NCBI GenBank assembly: GCA_016271365.2
Contig: CM057454.1
Span: 1,166,815,055 to 1,166,879,054 of the forward strand
Length of the DNA stretch: 64,000 nt
Direction of reading: 5' to 3'
Source of the DNA: Neoceratodus forsteri
Lineage: Eukaryota; Chordata; Ceratodontiformes; Ceratodontidae
Both the position numbers and the translations under genes were made by a program. This document shows, in pieces, positions 34,801 through 45,635 of this stretch; the stretch's first letter is position 1; each line of letters begins with the position of its first letter. The notes under the pieces are model-generated. The model saw only the letters and a program-made list of their open reading frames with translations. It had not been told where the DNA came from and made no database searches.

Positions 34801-36300
34801 GCTCAGTAGGTGGCCAGGAGGTTCCTTTCACAAAGGCTGTACTTCTGTTCTATTGGGGTCAAGAGCTGTGATGCATAGGCAGTGGGTCTCAAGGTGCCAT
34901 GAACCTTCTGGGCCAGCACTGCTGACATGGCAATGTCAGAGGTGGCACATTCCAGATAGAATGGTGGTGCTGAATTGGGGTTAACCAGAGCTGGGGCTGA
35001 GGCTAAGGCCTACTTCAGTGATGTCACAGCCTCGGTGTGTATAGGGCCCCAATTCCAAGGAATGTCCTTTTTCAGTAACTCATACAGAGGAGCAGCCTTC
35101 TGAGCAAAGGCACAGATGAAATCTCTAGAGTAGTTCACCATACCCAGAAACCTTCTGAGAGTTGCCATGCTGGTGGGCAGTGGCAAGACCTGCAATCCTT
35201 GTATCTTTTTGCAGGTAGGGCTGTGGCCTTGGTCTGTTATTTTTAGACCCAGAAAGAGTACCTCTTCTTTTTTTTTTTTTGGCAGGACCCCGTCTTCTTT
35301 TTCGGTCCTGGTCACGGCCCATGGAGACCTCCGCCACCGTCTATGGCTGCTGAGATCCCTCGGTCACCCCCCTGGCTTACCCCCCGGAGGGCAGGGCCAC
35401 AGCCACCATTCCTGGTGGCCACGGGCTAGTGTCTGGTCGGGGACCCACAGCGATGGTGGTGTGGTGAGGTCCTCAAGGGAGGGCTTCATTCTTATGGTGG
35501 TCTTTGCCCACCTCCCTGTTTTTCCACCATTTTTCGTTGCTGAGGTAGGGATGTGCAATGACATCAGCGTCCACCCTGCCTCCCGGAACTGTAAGCATCA
35601 GATGCTTGAGCTCCCCCGGCGTGCGTCTGCCAGGAGTCCTCAATGTGCTGATCACTGCCCCCCACTCCCCCTGGAGAAGGAGAGCAGTCCATGGGATGCT
35701 CTATCTTCTCCCCCCGGCTGGCCCTCAGATGATCCGGGTCCATTCCCGAACCCGGGTCACCAGCGTCACAAGCAGAAATCCCACCAGTGGGCCAGTAAAG
35801 AGTACCTCTTTCTGACATAGCTGTGCTTTGGCTGGGTTGCATTTGAGGCCTGCTCTCTGGATGAGAGTCAATAGTTCATCCAAGAGATCCAAGTGTTGTT
35901 CCTGCATGGCAGTTTCCAACAGCAGGTCGTCTACATATTGCAAGAGATACTGGGGAGTAGAGAAACTATCAAGGGTGTCCATCATGTGCAGATGGAACAG
36001 GGATGGGCTGTTATGGAATCCCTGTGGTAAACACGTCCAAGTGTACTGTCTACCTTTAAAGCTGTAGGTGAGCTTATATTGAATCTTAGGGAGCCAATGG
36101 CAATGACCAGAAACCATTGGAGATCTCTAGGGCACCGAACCATTTTAGGTCAGGGGTCAAACGTCGTAGCACATCAGGTGCAGATACCGCAGTTGGGGCA
36201 CAACTTGGGGTGACCTAGTTCAGTTTCCTATAGTCAATACTAAGTCTCCAGTTGCCTGTGGGTTTCTCCACTGGTCACACTGAGGAGTTGGCAGTAGAAA
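34801..36300 (-). pseudogene. pol: Endogenous retroviral reverse transcriptase, split by a retroposon
   Basis: Upstream blocks near 36290-36220 read KPTGNWRLSIDYRKLN. The frame 36117-35725 contains TCLPQGFHNSPSLF and the catalytic YVDD in LLQYVDDLLL near 35945-35915. The sequence is then interrupted at 35797 by a 530-bp insertion with a 14-bp target duplication and resumes at 35253 with FLGLKITDQG and a LRRFLGMVNYSRDFI block, the normal continuation of retroviral reverse transcriptase. Stops occur near 36120 and 35010. Confidence 0.88.
35267..35796 (-). mobile_element. Unidentified GC-rich retroposon inserted in pol
   Basis: This 530-bp insert is flanked by the exact 14-bp direct repeat AAAGAGTACCTCTT (35253-35266 and 35797-35810). 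It ends, on the minus strand, in an A-run (T-run 35268-35280 on plus). These are marks of poly(A)-primed retroposition. It is far richer in G and C than the provirus around it. A CCCGGGTTCGGGAATGG stretch near 35750 loosely resembles a box B. No known SINE or gene was recognised; open frames inside give no recognisable domain. It could be a composite SINE, a 5' piece of an unknown LINE or a processed transcript. Confidence 0.8.
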
Positions 36301-36659
36301 CACATATCGTGATTACCTCTTGGTTAAGGAGGGATTTTATTGTTTCTCTAAAAGAAGGCAAGGCCTCAGATGAAAATGGATATTGCCTTTGCCTCTAATG
36401 GGCTGGGCCTGGGACTTCGATGACAGTGTGCATTCTGCCACAGTCATGCTTATTGATAGCAAATGCTTCCAAATGCCTTTGCAAAATGGGTAGGAGCTTT
36501 GGGAAAATGGTTCTTGAACAAATCTATGATGTCATACTCCTTGTTGTTGGCAGATATTGTTGCCACAACGTGAGAGTCAGGGATCAAGTTGGTGTGATAT
36601 TGGCCCTGACTCTATATCAGTAGCATGTTAGCTAAATCTCTCACACAGCCGTGTGGTGC

Positions 36660-36990
36660 AAGGACGTCTATTCAAATTATACTAGGATGATCATGCAATA
36701 CCATTAGATGGAAGGTGTGTGAGGCCTTTAAATGGCTCAACTCTACTGGTAGAAGTAGAGAGTGGTATGCAGGTAACCTAGTGCCATCTATTCCTGACAT
36801 GTTGGTCCTCCATCCGATGGACCAAGGAGATATGTCCGGGTGGTCATCATGTAATATAGACACAGCCATGTCTGTATCTAATAATACTGTAAGTAGGTGG
36901 CCCCCAACCTCGACCTCAGTGCAGGGCCTTCCATTTGTTTCCAAGACCAGCTTGTTTACGATCTGGACTGGGGCCTGTAATTGTCAATCT
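36660..36990 (-). pseudogene. pro: Endogenous retroviral aspartic protease
   Basis: The frame 36944-36672 has GGHLLTVLLDTDMAVSIL, matching the retroviral protease active-site region, but the usual DTG triad reads DTD. A downstream ILHDDHPD and an IGWRTNMSGIDG block follow, and the frame ends before reverse transcriptase. Retroviral proteases act as dimers on Gag and Pol precursors; the altered triad would be expected to impair this copy. Confidence 0.75.
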
Positions 36991-37279
36991 GTATTGGAGG
37001 GAGCATGGAGAGGTTGGGCCTGGCTCTTGTGAATCACTTCACCATGCTGCACTGATGCTATATAGGGAGTGCTTCTGGGTTCAGGCCTGTAGGGGCCCGA
37101 AGGCCTGTACTTCCGGTGTTGCCATGGCTTGTAGAGGTCTGGGTTCCCAGTTGTATGGCTGCAAGGGACTGAGCGGGAACAGCATCTGCTACAGAGCGCA
37201 CTTGCCCCAGTAGTTCTCTAAACTTCCGATTCTCTTCGGCTATCTCCCAATATGAAGAGCCTGGTCTTTGTTGTTGTTT

Positions 37280-39369
37280 TCGCTTGTTTTTGTGCTTTTT
37301 ATTCTTATGATAATTCTGGTTCCCACCTCATTGTTGCTGCTGTTGTGGTTATTGGGCCTGCTGGAGTTGTTGGTTTTCTGTGGGGAGGGGCTGTTTGTGT
37401 TGGGCCTGCCCTTCCACTGTGTAGTGCATCGCGACCTCTTGAGTAGGCTCCATGGGGGCTACTTTCTTGGACCGGGAGCCCAGATCATGGATATAGGGTC
37501 GATAAACTCTCAGTTTTCCAAAGAATGTTGGCATACCTTTCCGTGGAGGGATAAGTGGTTGGCTCTACCTTTCCTTTCACTGCAGGAATCATGTTCCTAA
37601 GAAACAGGGTCTTATACTCAATAAGGTCCACATCTGCATCTTCTTGGGCAAGGTGTTTTCCTGCTCAGTACGCTATCCAAAGCCTCTGGAGGCAAGTCAC
37701 TGGACTTTCCTTTGCATTCTGTTTTACAGGACATGCAAGCATCACTCCTACTACACCTTGGCTATGTGCAGAAATGAGTTCAGCTGCAACCTCATCAAAG
37801 GTGGCATTACCGTCCTGGCAGATGGCAATGGGGAGTTTAGCCCACAATCCAGGCTCGATAGTTTGGCGTAGTATTTGGGCTTGATATTCTGTGGGGAGGC
37901 TAAGCATCTCGCATTTGAAACACACCTTCTCTAAGAGGCAGCTGAAGCTGTCTGATGGACTCATCCGAGCAATGCTGTCAGCTATCTGCTGAACAGACTA
38001 GGCCATTTGTAGAGGATTATTGGGACAATCAGGTGGAGGTCCATTTCCCTGGGCGCCATCCAGAGCTGTGGTCTCTGCTACTGAGTGAACTATGCCATCC
38101 TGAGTACCAGCTTCATGAATGAGCTGCCTAATTTGGCCTTTTAAAACTCACTTATTCCTCTCCAGAATGGGCACACTATTCACCACATTATCAATCATTC
38201 TTTCTATCTTCTGCCTGTCTTCCACATTAATCATGGCTATCAGTGGTGCTGTCGGAAGCAGGCTTGGGCCTGCTTCCCCCCTATCATGAGGGCTGCCATG
38301 TTGGTGTCTCCTATGATATGCATCACGACGTCGATGACGTATGACATGGTGTGGGTGGAGTGGGAACTCGCCATGTTGTGGATGGCTGGGTGGGGTTTCT
38401 GAGCCATAGTAGGGGTGTAACTGGGCATTGTACTGAGAAATGTTGTCATCTGAGACCTCCCCTTCAGATGACATATGTAAGGCAGGGGCTACACCTCCCA
38501 TCGCCTTAACATGTCTAGCCGGAACCACTCGCTGATGGTGCAGTTTTGCCATCTTGGATTCACATTCAGTATGACTCACAGTTGCAATATCCATATCAAC
38601 CTCATCTTGCATTTGTTTCTGCAATACTCTATACGCGGTGCTCAATTCGCGATTGTTTCTATGTTTCTATAGTCATAAGGCAATTCTAGGGGGTGGGGGT
38701 AGAAAGAAGTATGCTGCTGGTTAACTAGGATCTGCAGCTTATCCAGTAGGCAGGGAAATGGGCAGACTGGGTGGACCAAGTGGTCCTTATCTGCTGTCAA
38801 ATTCTATGTTTCTATGTTCCTAGTAGCCACTTCTAAGTCATCACATACCTGGTTTATCTCGTCCTGCAGCTCTCCCATGTCCTCACTCAACTGTGCATTT
38901 GCTGTACTTAACAAGTCATTCATATGCAAAACCTGCCCCTTATCCTGTCTTAAACTTTCACACTCCTGCTTCAACATACAGATTTCTTGCTCACCAGCCT
39001 GTGCTGAATAATGCAAAAGTGAATCCTTTTAATTGCACAAAGTCTGGAGCTCTGACTCCAAATTCTGCTGCAGTCTAACACATTCTGTGTCCTGTAAACC
39101 CATCGCTTGCTTAAGAGATGTGATCTGCAAATCAAGGGTTTGAAACCTTGCTTCAGAGGCTTGCAGAGCAGCATAGAAAGCTGCAACCAACAGTCCTTTG
39201 GCATGACACTTATTGGCTGTTTGTCTCATTTCACAGTACTGGGTTGAAATTCCCAGTATAGGGTTTTTGGATTGACTGGCATCCCACGCGAAGTCAGCCC
39301 ATCCTTCATGGGCAAGGAGGTTAGAGACACTATTCTCAGTTCTGCACAGATATTTGATACGGTGGCCAT
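37280..39369 (-). pseudogene. gag: Endogenous retroviral gag, degraded
   Basis: An ATG at 39369, about 320 bases inside the 5' LTR, is a plausible start. The N-terminal half is strongly coiled-coil-like (39229-39029, with ECVRLQQNLESELQTL; 39016-38804, with ECESLRQDKGQVL and LSEDMGELQDEINQV). A CR1 tail interrupts it at about 38655-38817, after which the coil continues (38645-38148) into a histidine- and proline-rich stretch. A capsid-like part lies at 37964-37665 (ESPVTCLQRLWIAY near its end resembles the major homology region). I see no CCHC zinc knuckle. Several stops and frame changes are present. Confidence 0.75.
38655..38817 (+). mobile_element. CR1-B 3'-tail insertion in gag
   Basis: This short plus-strand insert carries the CR1-B 3' UTR (GGCAATTCTAGGGGGTGGGG, GGTCCTTATCTGCTGTCAAA) and ends TTCTATGTTTCTATG. 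It also begins with GTTTCTATGTTTCTAT, so the octamer tail motif occurs at both edges. Gag sequence is continuous on either side. Confidence 0.85.
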
Positions 39370-39689
39370 TGTGTGGGGAGGGAATGAAAAATCAAACTAT
39401 GAAAAAAGGCACCGTGCTATGTATTGATCCACAACAGGCACACTTTACACACAGTCGGGCTACTGAATACTTTGTAGGCTTGCAATTCAAAGCTGCTGTA
39501 GAGTGGGTCGAGTCGGCATCGACCACACCCAAGAAAACTGCCAGACCTTGCAAGTAACTACAAAGTGGTCTGAAAGCAGAAGAAGTGTTGTGGAAATGTA
39601 TACTTACTGTCCCAGTTGGGAAGGGAAGAGTTTTGAGCAACAAGTGAAAGCTTACAAACACCAAATATTGTCTGCACACAGTCGCCGAT

Positions 39690-40376
39690 TGTCAGGAGGT
39701 CTAAACCTCACTCAGGTTCTTGGCAATATTGGGAATGCAAGGAATCACAAAGACGTTGCATGAGAGTAATAAACTTGTTTATTATTACCTAAAGGATAAA
39801 TCACAGTTGCCCTAAGCAGTTCTTACCGATACAAACCAGGAGCCAATGCTAAGTGTTCCCTATACCTCAAGGTTTCTTTGTGTCTCTTGGGGTCTCCGAG
39901 GTATAAGACTCAGTGTCTCACATTATATACCTATGATAATTACTATGGTTACTGTAAGAAACATTTCTAGTTACAGAGATGAGCCCTATTGGCTCAAGGT
40001 CCAAGAAAACATTATACAACTTTGTAGTAGTCATCAGTTTGTAAAACAGAAGAGTACATTATACAGAGTCTTACATAACTCAGTGTAGTAGTACAAATCA
40101 CCAAAAGATGGCAATGCCGACTTATATATCATAATCATTCCAAGGACACAGATGTCCTAACATCTTATAAGTAAGAAATACACAGAACATGCATAGGAAA
40201 TCTATATGTATTAGCAAGTAAAGTGTATTACAATAATAAGTGTACATATCCTGACATCTACTATTATATGGTAGATGCCCTTAGCCTTATATGTTAGTAT
40301 AACATATGCCTAAGTACTTGCTGTCTACGGCGTACCTCTGGGGGTACCAATCAGGGTGCAGGGACCTCGTGTAACA
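39690..40376 (-). repeat. Provirus 5' LTR
   Basis: TGTCAG at its left and TGTAACA at its right on the plus strand, aligning with 29500-30201. In minus orientation it lies upstream of gag. Followed by ACAG (40377-40380), matching 29496-29499. Confidence 0.92.
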
Positions 40377-41856
40377 ACAGGTACAATATGTACATAGACT
40401 TAAGTCCTTCATTTGTATTAAGGACTTGCAAAGCTCTCGCTGTAAGGTTACCAAGTGCAAATAAAATCATGTCCGACTCTGTAGCTACATAGATACATAC
40501 TGTAGACACTGTCGGCAGATAAGGGTCTACGATCCACCAAGTCTGCCCATTTGAGCTTGTAAGTTCACTTTATGTTTTCCTAGAAGTCTGTTGCCCCATA
40601 TCCCTGACCTCTAGAATTCCCTGATGTCTATACAATGCATTCTTAAATCCTGTGACTGTTTCAGCCCCCTCTACTTCCTCTGGCAGGGTGTTCCACTTGT
40701 TCACCACCCATTCTGTGAAGAAATCCTTCCCTCCAACTTCATCCCGTGCCCTCTAGTCCTGGAACATCTTTTTCACTGAAAAATAGTGTATTCCTGCACC
40801 CTGTTCCTCCCTGTAAGGTACTTGTATGTCTCTATCATATCCTCTTTCCCTCTTCTCCTCCAGGGAGAACATCAAGTATTCAAGTCCTTCAACCTGTCCT
40901 CATAGGACTTGTGATGCAATCCATGTACTATCTTTGTTGCCCTCCTCTGAACCGTCTCTACCCTGTCTATGTCCTTACATAGGTAAGATCTCCAGAACTG
41001 TACACTGCACTCCAGGTGGGGCTTCACTAGTGTCTTGTATAGTGGAATTCTGACTTCCCTTTTCCTGCTGGTGATGCCCCTGCATATGCATCCCAGCATC
41101 CTATTTGCTTTATCTGCTGCCTTGTCGCACTGTTTCCCTACCTTGAGTTCATCAGAGATGATAACTCCAAGATCCCTTTCTTGCTTGGTGCATGCTATAT
41201 CCTCATGCCCTAACTGACTTGTTGTTCTAGGGTTTTTGTGCCCCATATGCCTTATGTTGCACTTCTTTGCATTGAATTTCAACCACCAAACCCCTAACTA
41301 TTCTTCAAGTTTCTGCAGGTCCCTTCTCATTCTGTCTATACCTTCTGATGCGTCCACTCTGTTACAGAGCTTTGTGTCATCAGCAAACAGGGAAATTCTG
41401 CTTTCAAGGTCCTACGCAGTGTCTCTGATGAAGATGTTGAATAGGACTGGTCCCAGCATTGATCCCTGTGGTACCCCACTGGTCACTGTTCCCTCTGTGG
41501 AGTGACAGCCATTTACCACCACCCTCTGTGTCCTGCAGGCCAGCCAGTTACCTAGTCACCGCACTACTGTTCCGCCCACTCCCATATTCCCCAGTTTGTT
41601 TAATAGCCTTCTATGTGGCACAGTGTCAAAGGCCTTGTTTAAGTCCAGATAAGCCATGCCCACTGCTCCCCTGTTATCCACCTCCCTTGTCACCCAATCA
41701 AAAAATTCAATGAGGTTAGTCTGACACGACCTCCCCCTGGTGAAACCATGCTGCCTTGGGTCCTGTAGTCTGTGAGCAACCAGATATTCCACCAGTCTCT
41801 CCTTCAGCAGTACTTCCATGATCTTCCCCACTACCAAGGTGAGGCTGACTGGTCTG

Positions 41857-42451
41857 AAACATAGAAACATAGACTTTGATGGCAAATAAGGACCGCTAGA
41901 CCCATCAAGTCTGGCCATTTCCCTACCTTCAGGATAGGCCGCCGATCCTAGTTAACCAACAGCCTATTTCTTCCTACCCCCCACAAGAATTGCCTTATGT
42001 CTGTCCCATGCATTCTTGAATTCTCCCACAGTTTTAGACCCCACAACCTCCTCAGGAAGGCTGTTCCATGCATCCACTACCTCTCTGTGAAATAATACTC
42101 CTCACATTGCCCCTGAACCGCCTCCTTCTATCTTTAAATTGTGTCCCTTGTTCTTGCAAGTCTCTTTTCTGAAAGATGCTACCCTCTTGGACTTTGTTGA
42201 TTCCACTGAGGTACTTAAAGTTTCTATCATGTCCCCCTTCTCCCTTCTTTCCTCAAGGGTATACATATTAAGCTCCTTTAGTCTCTCCTCATACGGCTTC
42301 TCTTGCAGACCCTGCACCATTTTAGTTGCCCTCCTCTGGACTGCCTCTATCCTGTCTATGTCCTTGTGGAGATGGGGTCTCCAGAACTGGACATAGTACT
42401 CCAGATGGGGTCTCATCAACTGTCAGTACAGAGGGATAACAACTTCCTGTT
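41857..42451 (-). mobile_element. CR1-B 3' fragment nested in CR1-A
   Basis: It begins AAACATAGAAACATAG (the octamer tail reversed) and includes the family B 3' UTR and RT C-terminal part (ORF 42419-42102). GTCTG flanks it on both sides (41852-41856 and 42452-42456), a likely 5-bp target duplication, and the family A frame resumes at 42457 with a NYRPVSL-type region. Confidence 0.85.
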
Positions 42452-42859
42452 GTCTGTAATTCCCCAGTTCCTCTTTGTTCCCACTTTTGTATAAGGTGAC
42501 TACATCTGCTGTCCTTCAGTCTTTGGGTACCTCCCCTGTTTCCAGTCACCAGCTAAACAGGATTGCCAGATGTTCAGTCACCACCTCTCTTAGTTCTTTG
42601 AGGACCCTGGGGTGTATCCCATCTGGTCCATTGCTTTATCAACTCTTATTCCTTCCAGTTCCTTCAGGACCCTTTCTCATGTAAAGGGACTTGTGTCCAT
42701 TTCTGTGCTGTTCCCACCCCTTGTACTCCCTTCAGACCCATTACCCTCATCTTCCTCAGTAAAGACTGAGCAGAAATACCTGTTTGGTGTGTCATGGTGC
42801 AAAGTACCCTCACCTCACTCATGCCATTGACAGGCAGCACCTCTGAGAAGGATACTGTG

Positions 42860-43560
42860 TGTGCTGCCTGTCTTAGCCCCTCCCCAATTCTACAAAGTCC
42901 TTCTGCACTGCTCTAATCTCATGTTGAGCCAAGTCATTTGCCCCTAGGTGGACAATGATGACCAGCTCAGACTCCCGTGCAGCTGTTCTCATGATCCTGA
43001 GGATGCGCTTCCTGTCCCTCCAAGCCATGGCACCAGGCAGGCACCTTACTTCAGTTTTCCCCTGCTCCCCAGTTCTGTCCCCCTAATAATTGAGTCCCCC
43101 ACCAGGAGCTGCTTCCTTTCCTTGTGGTGACTTCTGCCTCCTTCCTGTGGACCTCCCTTGTGATAGTTGTCCTCAGCCTCCTTAGTCTCCTCTGCGGGTG
43201 CATCCATAGGGGAGCTATGCTCCCCCAAAATGGTGTATGGATTGTGGAGTGGAACAACTGACTGGGTGTGCCTCTGTTCCACCATCATCACCCCTCTCTG
43301 AGACCACTGTGGTCCAACTGCTGTGCTTTCTTTGCAACCTCTGAGGTAGTGGTGGTGGCTCTGGTGCTCCCTGGATGGGGAAGGTTCCCTTCCCACCATC
43401 TAGTGTAGCCTGGGGGAAGGTTCCTTTACTACTGTCGAGTGTGGCCTGAAGACAGGCAACTTCCTCCCTCAGGGCAGAGAGTTGTCTGCAAATAGGCTAG
43501 CATCTCAGCCTCCAGAAAGACTCCTGGAAGACTGCGGCCCCTCAGCCATTACATTACACT
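42860..43560 (-). pseudogene. CR1 ORF1, SGNH esterase-like domain with coiled-coil N-terminus
   Basis: The start region near 43545 reads MAEGPQSSRSLSGG. A following SALREEVACLQATL stretch near 43475-43430 looks like a coiled coil. The esterase-like domain shows block I as LLVGDSIIRGTE near 43079-43105 (GDS serine) and a later LGANDLAQHE at about 42922-42950 (the G-x-ND block). CR1 and related LINEs are known to encode such an SGNH hydrolase in ORF1, thought to act with RNA and lipids. Frame changes break the copy. The C-terminal catalytic DxxH region was not found. Confidence 0.8.
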
Positions 43561-44300
43561 ACTCCCCACATGTTTATCTACTTGTGTGTGTTTGTGTGTG
43601 TGATTTGTTTGTTATATAGAACCATATATATATATTATACAATGTGTATGCTTGTATTGTCAGTGCAATATGCTAGAGAGGATATGACAGTGATATGCAC
43701 CTTGCACTCTTGAGGAAATTATGTCAGAACTCCAGGTGTAAAGGAACTATTTCCAGGGTGGATGGGGTGGGGTGGGAAGGGGGTTGGGCCTAAACTGTGC
43801 TCTCACAAAACAATTAGCTAAGTGCTCTGACCCACCACTGCGATGAGTGCCTTCCTGTCAGCAAGATGCCCTACACAATAATTTGACAGAGAAAATACCC
43901 TGCTAATCAAACAGAGAAAAATCCAGACATCCAAGTCAGACACAGGTAAACCTCCCCAGCCCAAAAACAGTCTGGTGGTTTGTGCTCTGAAAGCAGTCAG
44001 CCCCAAAATAAGTCATCTGTGCTTTAAACTCTTCCTGCACTGAAAATCTTAAGAATTGTGACAAACGTAAAGCTAGATCCACCTCCCTCTGTTGCTTGAA
44101 AGACTGTCTTTTCCTGATAATTCTAAGTTTCTTATTTCACCTTTCAGTTAGAAGTAGCCTCCAACTGCAGAATTTGTGCTACAAACCAAAGACAATTGCA
44201 AGGTTCACCTCCCTCTGTTGTGAGCACAACTCACTTTCTTGCAAATCCTGTGTTCAGTATTACAGCTTCCAGGCAGAGGTAGTTTCAGTTGAAGAATATT
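43561..44300 (-). repeat. Probable CR1 5' UTR modules and short microsatellites
   Basis: Upstream of ORF1 on the minus strand lie a GT-rich stretch (43583-43600), an ATATAT run (43624-43637) and related modules near 43990-44290 (two CACCTCCCTCTGTTG copies, at 44078 and 44206). AAGACTGTCTTTTCCTG near 44100 is shared with 23366-23383. I infer CR1 5' UTR. Confidence 0.5.
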
Positions 44301-45520
44301 AGCTGTTCTGATGCCACTTGAGATGTCTGCTATGAATATCCCAGACAGCACCAGGCCCTGTACAGAGCCCTGTTTTACCCTGCTTGTCTCAGCCCTTGGA
44401 GAGGAGAGGCCCTACCACCACCACCATTGCCACCCTCTGCTGCTGGTTCTTGATCCACTTCACCATCGTTGTCCTACACCCACATATTTGAACTTTCCAC
44501 CCAACCTCCCATGAAGTACTGATTCAAAAGTCTTGCTGAAATCTAAATACAGGAAATCCATTTCATGGCTTTTGTCCAGTTCCCTCGTTACCCAGCCATA
44601 ATACTCAACTAGGTTGGTCTGGCAGTATCTTCCTGGGACAAACCAATGTTGCTGACCATCCTGGCATCCATTGACTTCCACAAAGGTCACCAGCCTCTCT
44701 TTCAGGATTGTCTCAATTAGTTTTCCCACAATGAATGTGAGGCTTACTGGTCTGTAATTGCCCGGTTCATCCTTTGGTCCACTTTTATGGAGGGGCATGA
44801 CGTGAGCCATCTTCCAGTCTCATGGTATGCATCCTGTGTCCAGGGAGGTGTTGAACAGGTCAGCCAGTGGCCCAGCCAGTATCTCCACCAGTTCTTTTAG
44901 CACCCTGGGGCGTATGCCATCTTGTCTTGGTGCCTTATCTACCCTCAGTGCCTTCAGACTTTAGAATACTCTGTCCTCTGTGATTATTTCACCTATCATC
45001 CCCCCCGAGGTAGTTGTTTTCCCTTCTCCCCCATAAATATGGAAGTATTTATTTAGTGCTTCTGCTTGTTCTACCCCCTTCCCTGCCCACCAACCCCTGT
45101 CCTTCCTAATCCTCACTATCGTGTGCTTGCAGCTCCTTCTCCCTTATGTACCTGAAGAAGTCCTTTCTCCATCCTTGATGCCATGTGCCAGCCTCAGCTC
45201 TCCGGAAGCCTTGGCCACCCTGACTACTCTGCTTACCTCCTTTGACTTCTTCACATACTCTTCACTGTCCTCCCCCTTTCCGGATTTCCTGGAACATCTG
45301 ATTACTGCCTTTCTTGCCCTCTCCTTTTTCAAGACTTCTCTACTCAACCAGCTTGGTTTCTTAGCCCTTCCCTTCTTGATCTTTCTTTTAGTACAGGACC
45401 CAGTAACCTCCGCAGTCCTCCCTTTGATTATTTCCCATTTCTGGCTCGCATTCAAGCATAGATGAATTCCTGCCAGGTGATTCTCTAAAGTTTCCCCCAT
45501 CTTTCCAAAATCAGCCTGCA
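44301..45520 (-). pseudogene. CR1-like LINE (family C), linker and reverse transcriptase fragment
   Basis: In minus order, the frame 45560-45144 has FGKMGETLENHLAGIH and KKGRAKKPSWLSREVL, matching the linker of the 985-3725 copy. The frame 44810-44460 has KDEPGNYRPVSLTFIVGKL and YLDFSKTFESVLHGRL. A degenerate SGV-Q-GS-type block follows near 44390, and the sequence ends near 44301 before the FADD region. An A-run (45520-45535) marks the 5' edge. Both ends are truncated. Confidence 0.85.
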
Positions 45521-45618
45521 AAAAAAAAAAAAAAATCTGGTACTTGCCTACAGTCAACAAACTGAAAGAAAGTGCTGTAATTTTGAGTATACAGTTTGTT
45601 TGGGTCTGAAAAGACTTA

Positions 45619-45635
45619 GGGCCAGATATTCAAAG
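45619..45635 (+). repeat. Harbinger terminal inverted repeat, left
   Basis: GGGCCAGATATTCAAAG, exact inverse of 54116-54132, preceded by TTA. Confidence 0.93.

Larger units (their letters stand above)
29500..40376 (-). mobile_element. Endogenous retrovirus, two-LTR provirus
   Basis: Two related LTRs (29500-30201 and 39690-40376) bracket gag, pro, pol and env remnants in minus orientation. The 4-bp sequence ACAG flanks both sides (29496-29499 and 40377-40380), as expected from integrase-made duplication. A purine-rich tract (AAGGAGGGAA on the minus strand, 30202-30211) precedes the 3' LTR and is the likely polypurine tract. A tRNA primer site next to the 5' LTR could not be identified. All genes carry stops or frameshifts, and pol and gag hold later insertions, so it is an old defective copy. 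Lineage is uncertain: pol motifs are gamma/epsilon-like while gag has a long coiled coil. Confidence 0.93.
40485..43560 (-). pseudogene. CR1-like LINE (family A) with ORF1 and ORF2 remnants
   Basis: The 3' end near 40485 matches the 9945 end of the plus copy (CAGATAAGGG, CCCATTTGAGCTTGTAAGTT). Reverse transcriptase pieces lie at 41282-40872 and 41918-41556, with catalytic FADD at 41376-41387 and YLDLNKAFDTVPHRRL near 41650. The element is interrupted by a CR1-B fragment at 41857-42451 and continues as ORF2 sequence to about 42810, then ORF1. It is the longest CR1 copy here. Frame changes are frequent, and most of the ORF2 endonuclease is missing between 42810 and ORF1. Confidence 0.85.

Noticed and set aside
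39600..39689. tRNA primer binding site next to the 5' LTR
   Set aside because: The sequence directly inside the LTR does not begin with the expected TGG and matches no primer tRNA I can name.
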